From positions 310,001 through 374,000 of the forward strand of contig OX424560.1 in assembly GCA_949152475.1 (NCBI GenBank): 64,000 nucleotides of DNA, in the 5' to 3' direction. Each line of letters starts with the position of its first letter. Position 1 is the stretch's first letter. The stretch comes from Terebella lapidaria. Its lineage: Eukaryota > Annelida > Polychaeta > Terebellida > Terebellidae. The position numbers and the translations under genes are program-made. Of the stretch, positions 59,243-64,000 are shown piece after piece. A model generated the notes under the pieces. The model searched no databases, was not told where the DNA came from, and saw only the letters and a program-made list of their open reading frames with translations.

Positions 59243-59449
59243 AAAATCATCTCCGCCAACTGAGGGCGAAATGCTGAGAACAGTGAGCGGCCCACCACGT
59301 CTCCCACAACACCGGCGTGGCTAAGAATCGCACTATCAGGTGGAGGAGAGTAGGCATAAAAGTGATCGCTGTTGCTCAGAAGGAAAATTGGGAATGCAGG
59401 AAGTGGGTACAGTACTGCCCCTGGTGGCAGCTTTGGAGGGTTCATTCTT

Positions 59450-59515
59450 TATTCTTCCCCATAGGGAGGTTTCTCTATGGGGGAGCCTAATTTAAGTAGG
59501 CTGTTGGGGTTACAT
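59450..59515. repeat. Two adjacent hairpins at the retroelement 5' end
   Basis: CCCCATAG...CTATGGGG (about 59,457-59,483) is followed at once by AGCCTA-atttaag-TAGGCT (about 59,485-59,503). Such structured ends are plausible for DIRS termini, which use inverted and complementary repeats. A matching copy at the other end was not found. Confidence 0.6.
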
Positions 59516-59520
59516 GTGTA

Positions 59521-60560
59521 GTCTTACGGAGGTGATGTATAGGACAATGAAGGACAAGTTACTGATTCACAAAGAAATACATTTGTATTGACAAAGCTTT
59601 GGTACAAATCAACACATAATTGTATCAGAACAATAGATTCTGACGTTTATTATATACTTCACAGTTGGCATGGTACACTTCATAAAGCACTATGTGAGAC
59701 CCAAGACACCTTCTCAGAAACAATATTTGCTGTCATGGTTTTGTATGTACAAAAATCGCAGAAACAAGAATTGTAACCATTTGAAAATCATAACGTCACC
59801 CGACTATGGAATGATACCACACCATAATTTTATATCGTTCTGTAACATGATTGGTAACGAAGATGTAGAAGGTCTGTGTAGGAGCTTTTTTCAACATGAT
59901 CATAGAATGAAACACATCAAATGAAATCGAACAAATTTTACTTTTACTTATTGAACGAATCCTACTGTAAACAAGTGTGCAGGAGAGTCGGTAGTTTGCA
60001 CCCTTTCACTGCTATCTGATAGATCACAGTTCGGCAGCTAGCGATCTTTTAACAACAATTGCACACTGGTGTACATGGCATATACACACCACTAGTCAAC
60101 TTACCCACGTCAGCAGGTCATCAACAGTTTGTACAAAAAGCAAACAGCAAAAGACATACAATTACCAACAAAGTAGTATCAAAAATGTAAGTTAGGAATA
60201 TTGCCATGTGGTGAAAAAAACCACCACACTATTGGATGATTCCTGCATCATGCTATATCCAGTGACATTTTCAGGAGATATTGTGCACTTTCTTTATTTG
60301 GACCAATTAAGCTCCACAGATGTGAAATCTTGTATCATAGCTTTACAGTCACACACGAGTTTTGAGGTCACAAGATGTTCTCATTAATCAAATGCCCTGA
60401 TCCCAAACCACAGCTCTGAGTAACTTTATCACAAGACATTATAATAAAGGCAATTCAAACTACAGTCAGCACTTATATACGAACAATAGAATAAATCCTT
60501 GGATATTTTGGTGAATTTTACTCTTGGACATGATCGCTGCTTGCATAGATCCTGTATTAC
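59521..60560. other. Spacer between retroelement and 38-bp array
   Basis: AT-rich sequence. Short plus-strand frames at 59,588-59,924 show no recognisable domain. No RNA gene was seen. Confidence 0.5.
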
Positions 60561-60561
60561 T

Positions 60562-61318
60562 TGGTCCCTACAGGTGAAGTAAAGTTTATCACGTCAGACT
60601 GGTCCCTACAGGTGAAGTAGAGTTTATCTAGTCAGACTGGTCCCTACAGGTGAAGTAGAGTTTATCTAGTCAGACTGGTCCCTACAGGTGAAGTAGAGTT
60701 TATCACGTCCCACTGGTCCCTACAGGTGAAGTAGAGTTTATCACGTCAGACTGGTCCCTACAGGTGAAGTAGAGTTTATCACGTCAGACTGGTCCCTACA
60801 GGTGAAGTAGAGTTTATCACGTCAGACTGGTCCCTACAGGTGAAGTAGAGTTTATCACGTCAGACTGGTCCCTACAGGTGAAGTAGAGTTTATCACGTCA
60901 GACTGGTCCCTACAGGTGAAGTAGAGTTTATCACGTCAGACTGGTCCCTACAGGTGAAGTAGAGTTTATCACGTCAGACTGGTCCCTACAGGTGAAGTAG
61001 AGTTTATCACGTCAGACTGGTCCCTACAGGTGAAGTAGAGTTTATCACGTCAGACTGGTCCCTACAGGTGAAGTAGAGTTTATCACGTCAGACTGGTCCC
61101 TACAGGTGAAGTAGAGTTTATCACGTCAGACTGGTCCCTACAGGTGAAGTAGAGTTTATCACGTCAGACTGGTCCCTACAGGTGAAGTAGAGTTTATCAC
61201 ATCAGACTGGTCCCTACAGGTGAAGTAGAGTTTATCACGTCAGACTGGTCCCTACAGGTGAAGTAGAGTTTATCACGTCAGACTGGTCCCTACTGGTGAA
61301 GTAAAGTTTATCATGTCA
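60562..61318. repeat. 38-bp minisatellite, highly homogeneous
   Basis: About 20 copies of a 38-bp unit with 'ggtccctacaggtgaagtag' and 'agtttatcacgtcagact'. Most central copies are identical. Differences (atctagtcag, cacatcag, tactggtg) sit mainly toward the ends, typical of unequal exchange. It lies downstream of the myosin gene. Confidence 0.95.
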
Positions 61319-62503
61319 CAGGTAGTGAGAGTCAAAACCAGATTCAAGGTTACGACAGGAGGTCTATGTATAAATCAAGTACGTATTATGATAGAAATAC
61401 CTCACGCTAAGGCTTCAGCACCAACAGAAATGGCAGTTTACAACTAGTCAATGCAGGTTGAGCAAAGTTTTGAAGCATATAGCAACTCAATATAACATTT
61501 TCTGGATTGTTTGTGAGAAAATTGATATAACCACATGTTCATAGATTCTAAATGTGTCAAAGTCACTACAAAAATCAAACTTGCACTATTGAAGAATGTT
61601 TTCAGTGACTTTGGTAGTTCAACATTTCACTAATCAAGCCATACTGTACCTGAATGAGTTAGACGTTTACATGATAACACCAATCCATAATATATCAAAA
61701 TGGGACATTGTACCACCACCGCCACCAAAGTACAAACATCAAACCATCACAAAGATTCTTTGCTCTCTCATACACAACAGTTCTGGTGTCAGGTATTCTG
61801 TATACGGTATATCCTGTACAATTTTCAAATCTGTCAAAGTTTGGCTTTGAATAAAACAAAACAAATAAAAAAAATGCTGTATATGCATAGTTATACAAGT
61901 TGTCCCAGTAAAATTTTTTTGATAACAATCATATTGTAAAACAATGAAATTTTCTGTTGAGGTCCTTCAATCTTCAAGATTAATGCTAATCAATATCGTG
62001 TAAGCAATATTTGCCATATTATATACCCTAATAAACGGTCACCAAACTGACTCATTAACAAGATTAGAACTTACTGTGTCTACAACAACAAAGTCACATA
62101 CAAAATACCCAGCAAACATTCTCAGCAGAAGCAGTTCGCACGAACATAACATTTATAGCATAAGTGATTGTTAGTAACAGACATAGAGCACAACTCTACA
62201 CATTTTGTCTTTTTTCTAAGAACTTTCCATCACCAGCAGCATACACAGCAATGTATCACACCACCAGAGGTAAAAAAAGTATATCACAAGTCAGAGAAAG
62301 TAAGAATGGATTCTAAAATCAAGCTTTCCGCGAAATTTTTCCCGTGAATATCTTTTCATTGTACATCTTATCAAATAGTTACTGAAAGAGGCCCCAAACG
62401 ATATCCGAACACCCGGAAAAATAATTTCTCTCAAGCGTAAAAGTAAATAGTTGATCAATGAATAATTTGCACAAGCCCCTAGATGCGTCTATTGACAAGA
62501 AGT
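61319..62503 (-). other. 3' flank and probable 3' UTR of the myosin gene
   Basis: AT-rich sequence after the myosin stop codon on the minus strand. I see no other gene, and no polyadenylation signal could be assigned with confidence. Confidence 0.45.
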
Positions 62504-62660
62504 CTACTGATTGGGGAACTCCAGGAGGAGCCCCTGTCCTCCGTTCTTGCGGAAAAACGGCCCGTTGGTGCCCAGGTTGATTGTGACTGTTTTTGGCTTG
62601 TTTCCTAGATTACATTGTAACGATCGTCCGACATTCACCTTCAAATCTCGCTTGTGGGTT
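62504..62660 (-). CDS. MYO1D: Myosin ID-like last exon
   Basis: The acceptor on the minus strand is ttttttgcag. The exon starts with one base finishing a Val codon, then 'THKRDLKVNVGRSLQCNLG', 'TVTINLGTNGPFFRKNGG' and 'LLLEFPNQ' before TAG. This is the beta-strand end of TH1. The match of its phase settles the upstream donor as gtaagt at 62,787. Confidence 0.88.
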
Positions 62661-64000
62661 CTGCAAAAAATCATTTTCAGCTCAGTTTTTCCACTGTCTT
62701 AGTATCAGAATTAGGAACACAATAACTTTTCACATGACATCAAGAAGCCATCATTGGATGTAATCAGTTGAGAAGTTGAGTACTTACACCATGTACAGCT
62801 GACAGAGGTTCCCGACCAGCTCCCCGACTCTCTCCTCCCGTGTGGCCGAGTGCAGACACAGCACCAGGTCGTTCCCGCCGTCCAGGTGAATAATTACCAA
62901 CTGATCCGGTCCATGGCCGATACTCAGCCCCGTCATCTGCAAGTTATATCTATCGTGTCAACAGTTTATATATACACGACACGCGGTTATATTTACAATG
63001 TCAACAGTTTGTACACTCTCAAATATTTATTGCGTAAGTGTATTCCGCTTACATCAAGCTCGTTCTGATCAGAAACCGAGACTCACGCTGCTGACGGGAA
63101 TTCCCGACTTCATCGGCTTGAACTTCTTTCCGGGATCCATTTTGTAGATGAACTTATCAGTGATGCACAATCCTCGCTCAGCCGTCTTGTTGAACCTATT
63201 TGTCTGGAAAACAATATCAAAACGTAGAACACAAAATTATTTTTCACCTAAAGAAACTGGAAGAAGTATACAAACATGACAAAAGGGTCGTTTTTTATCA
63301 TACGAGTGAGTTTCTGATAGACGTTGACTCTGAGACGAACCTTTTTGACGAGCGACGAGAAGATGATCCTGTTGAAACGGTCTGCAGCCTTCAATGACGA
63401 GATGTTAGCAACCATCTCTGATGAGCCAGCATGCTCACTTGACTGAAAGTTTTACAAATATGATCATCCCTTCATGTATATGGCAATCTTTATAACTTAG
63501 CAGGTGTTGATTTTTCACCCAAACAATTTTGAGTATGGTTGACATGATTACCTTAGCTAGGTAGTTGCCCTCCCACTTGCGCTGGAAGCCCCAGTCCTGT
63601 CTCTGGCCACGAAGCGCGTCCGCCGCGTAGATCTTGAGGCGTAGTGCGGGGCGGTCCTCCAACGGTACCGGCTTCAGGATCATGTACGCACGCCACCTGG
63701 CGGGCAACAACGAACGGGGGTCAACAACAGATAGGAAATCAACAACAGTCAGTAAGTCAACAACAGACAGGTAAGTCAACAGCAGACGGGGCGTCAGCAA
63801 CAGACAGGTAAGTCAACAACAGATGGGGCGTCAACAACAGACAGGGGTCAACCACAGACGGGGCGTCAACAACTGAAGGGGGTCAACCACAGACGGGGAG
63901 CCAACAGCAGACGAGGAGTTCGAGACAAGGAGGCGTGCAGGATGAAGATTGTCAGGTGATCCACTAACCGTTTGTGAAGTTTCCGCAAAGTTTCTATGTA
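62504..64000 (-). CDS. MYO1D: Class I myosin, ID/IG-like, C-terminal part (6 exons, 5' end outside window)
   Basis: The exons on the minus strand are 64000-63969 (partial), 63696-63552, 63442-63341, 63203-63087, 62936-62788 and 62660-62504. They total 702 nt in one consistent frame: 233 residues plus stop TAG. They encode the end of the neck and the TH1 (myosin tail homology 1) lipid-binding domain of an unconventional single-headed actin motor. Diagnostic stretches are 'LRGQRQDWGFQRKWEGNYLA', 'RFNKTAERGLCITDKFIYKM', 'KKFKPMKSGIPV', 'GPDQLVIIHL' and 'RVGELVGNL'. The 'GQR.D.G.QR.WEGNYLA' motif points to the ID/IG group over IA/IB or IC/IH. The head and IQ motifs lie beyond 64,000. The symbol is by resemblance and IG is the alternative. 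Confidence 0.88.
62788..62936 (-). CDS. MYO1D: Myosin ID-like exon, TH1 domain
   Basis: The acceptor is tgcag and the donor is ATGGT|gtaagt. It encodes 'MTGLSIGHGPDQLVIIHL', 'DGGNDLVLCLHSATREE' and 'RVGELVGNLCQLYM', the core of TH1. A second possible donor (gtgtaa) two bases earlier would break the next frame. Confidence 0.92.
63087..63203 (-). CDS. MYO1D: Myosin ID-like exon, TH1 domain with basic patch
   Basis: The acceptor is ttttccag and the donor is AGC|gtgagt (phase 0 both ends). It encodes 39 residues with 'NRFNKTAERGLCITDKFIYK' and 'DPGKKFKPMKSGIPV'. The lysine-rich part is in the region that binds acidic phospholipids in class I myosins. Confidence 0.93.
63341..63442 (-). CDS. MYO1D: Myosin ID-like exon
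   Basis: The acceptor is actttcag and the donor is AAAAAG|gttcgt (phase 0 both ends). It encodes 34 residues ('SSEMVANISSLKAADRFNR', 'IIFSSLVKK') that lead into TH1. It fits the family's spacing between the WEGNYLA motif and the NRF motif. Confidence 0.85.
63552..63696 (-). CDS. MYO1D: Myosin ID-like exon with GQR..WEGNYL motif
   Basis: The acceptor is cccgccag and the donor is GCTAAG|gtaatc. Its first base completes an Arg codon (CG+G). It encodes 'WRAYMILKPVPLEDRPALR' and 'GQRQDWGFQRKWEGNYLAK', at the neck-tail junction. Confidence 0.92.
63697..63968 (-). repeat. Myosin intron with ~20-30-bp GACAGG/GACGGGG repeats
   Basis: Between 63,710 and 63,910 the plus strand repeats 'gtcaacaacagacaggta', 'gtcaaccacagacgggg' and similar segments. 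It lies wholly within an intron. Confidence 0.75.
63969..64000 (-). CDS. MYO1D: Myosin ID-like exon, partial at window edge
   Basis: The last 32 bases of an exon encode 'YIETLRKLHK' plus two bases (CG) before donor gttagt. The phase joins the exon at 63,696 to give '..LHKRWRAY..', as in the family. The rest of the exon lies beyond the window. Confidence 0.7.

Larger units (their letters stand above)
40540..59520 (-). mobile_element. Decayed DIRS-like (tyrosine recombinase) retroelement with nested insertions
   Basis: Read on the minus strand, the order is a 5' region with hairpins (59,520-59,250), a gag-like frame with an expanded 30-bp repeat (59,242-44,600), reverse transcriptase (44,640-42,200), RNase H (42,447-42,100), a linker domain typical of DIRS (42,037-41,526) and a tyrosine recombinase (41,525-40,540). 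The order and motifs fit DIRS rather than LTR-Gypsy: there is no integrase or protease. Frameshifts, stops and lost catalytic residues show it is dead. A 4.3-kb element sits in gag and a 1.2-kb element in the reverse transcriptase. I saw no methyltransferase domain. Outer boundaries are approximate. Confidence 0.88.

Noticed and set aside
62511..63397. Plus-strand frames over the myosin exons
   Set aside because: They are shadows of minus-strand exons with matched splice phases and a clear TH1 domain.

Overview
This is eukaryotic, animal DNA. The coding sequence is split into phase-consistent exons with GT..AG introns, and its products are animal-specific: a secreted TGF-beta superfamily ligand and a class I myosin of the ID/IG type. 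DIRS-type retroelement sequence, SINE-like tails and roughly 30 kb of minisatellite suit a marine invertebrate. I favour a lophotrochozoan such as a mollusc, but the window alone does not prove this.

Layout. (1) 1-4,480: a 40-bp minisatellite, a dispersed repeat with a 'tatatagcgcc' end, and a fold-back element with ~0.25 kb inverted arms. (2) 4,480-35,741, plus strand: a TGF-beta superfamily ligand gene. Eight coding exons join in frame to 561 residues, with a signal peptide, a prodomain, a furin site RRKRR and a 112-residue seven-cysteine mature domain. Intron 1 is 24.7 kb and holds arrays of 89 bp, 20 bp and a 13-kb array of 57/60 bp, plus a palindrome-ended repeat element. Intron 2 is almost entirely a 41-bp minisatellite whose unit is a copy of the exon 2/5'-splice-site junction. 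(3) 35,742-40,190: 3' UTR and a 57-bp array. (4) about 59,520 down to 40,540, minus strand: a decayed DIRS-like tyrosine-recombinase retroelement. Its gag reading frame contains a hugely expanded 30-bp repeat and is split by a 4.3-kb palindrome-ended element. Its reverse transcriptase is split by a second insertion, and its RNase H and recombinase have lost key residues. (5) 60,560-61,320: a very uniform 38-bp array. (6) 62,504-64,000, minus strand: the 3' end of a myosin-ID/IG-like gene, six exons carrying the TH1 tail and the stop codon.

The two host genes are convergent (tail to tail) and about 27 kb apart, with repeats and the dead retroelement between them. The most striking observations concern repeat content. 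The 57/60-bp array puts on the order of 220 near-perfect cAMP-response palindromes (TGACGTCA), each with a TATAAATA-like motif, inside a signalling-ligand intron. The 41-bp array copies a real splice donor about 60 times directly behind it. The 134-bp units of the palindrome-ended element carry nuclear-receptor-type DR1 and extended half-sites in two places. Long open frames through the 30-, 57- and 57/60-bp arrays follow from periods divisible by three and should not be annotated as host proteins.
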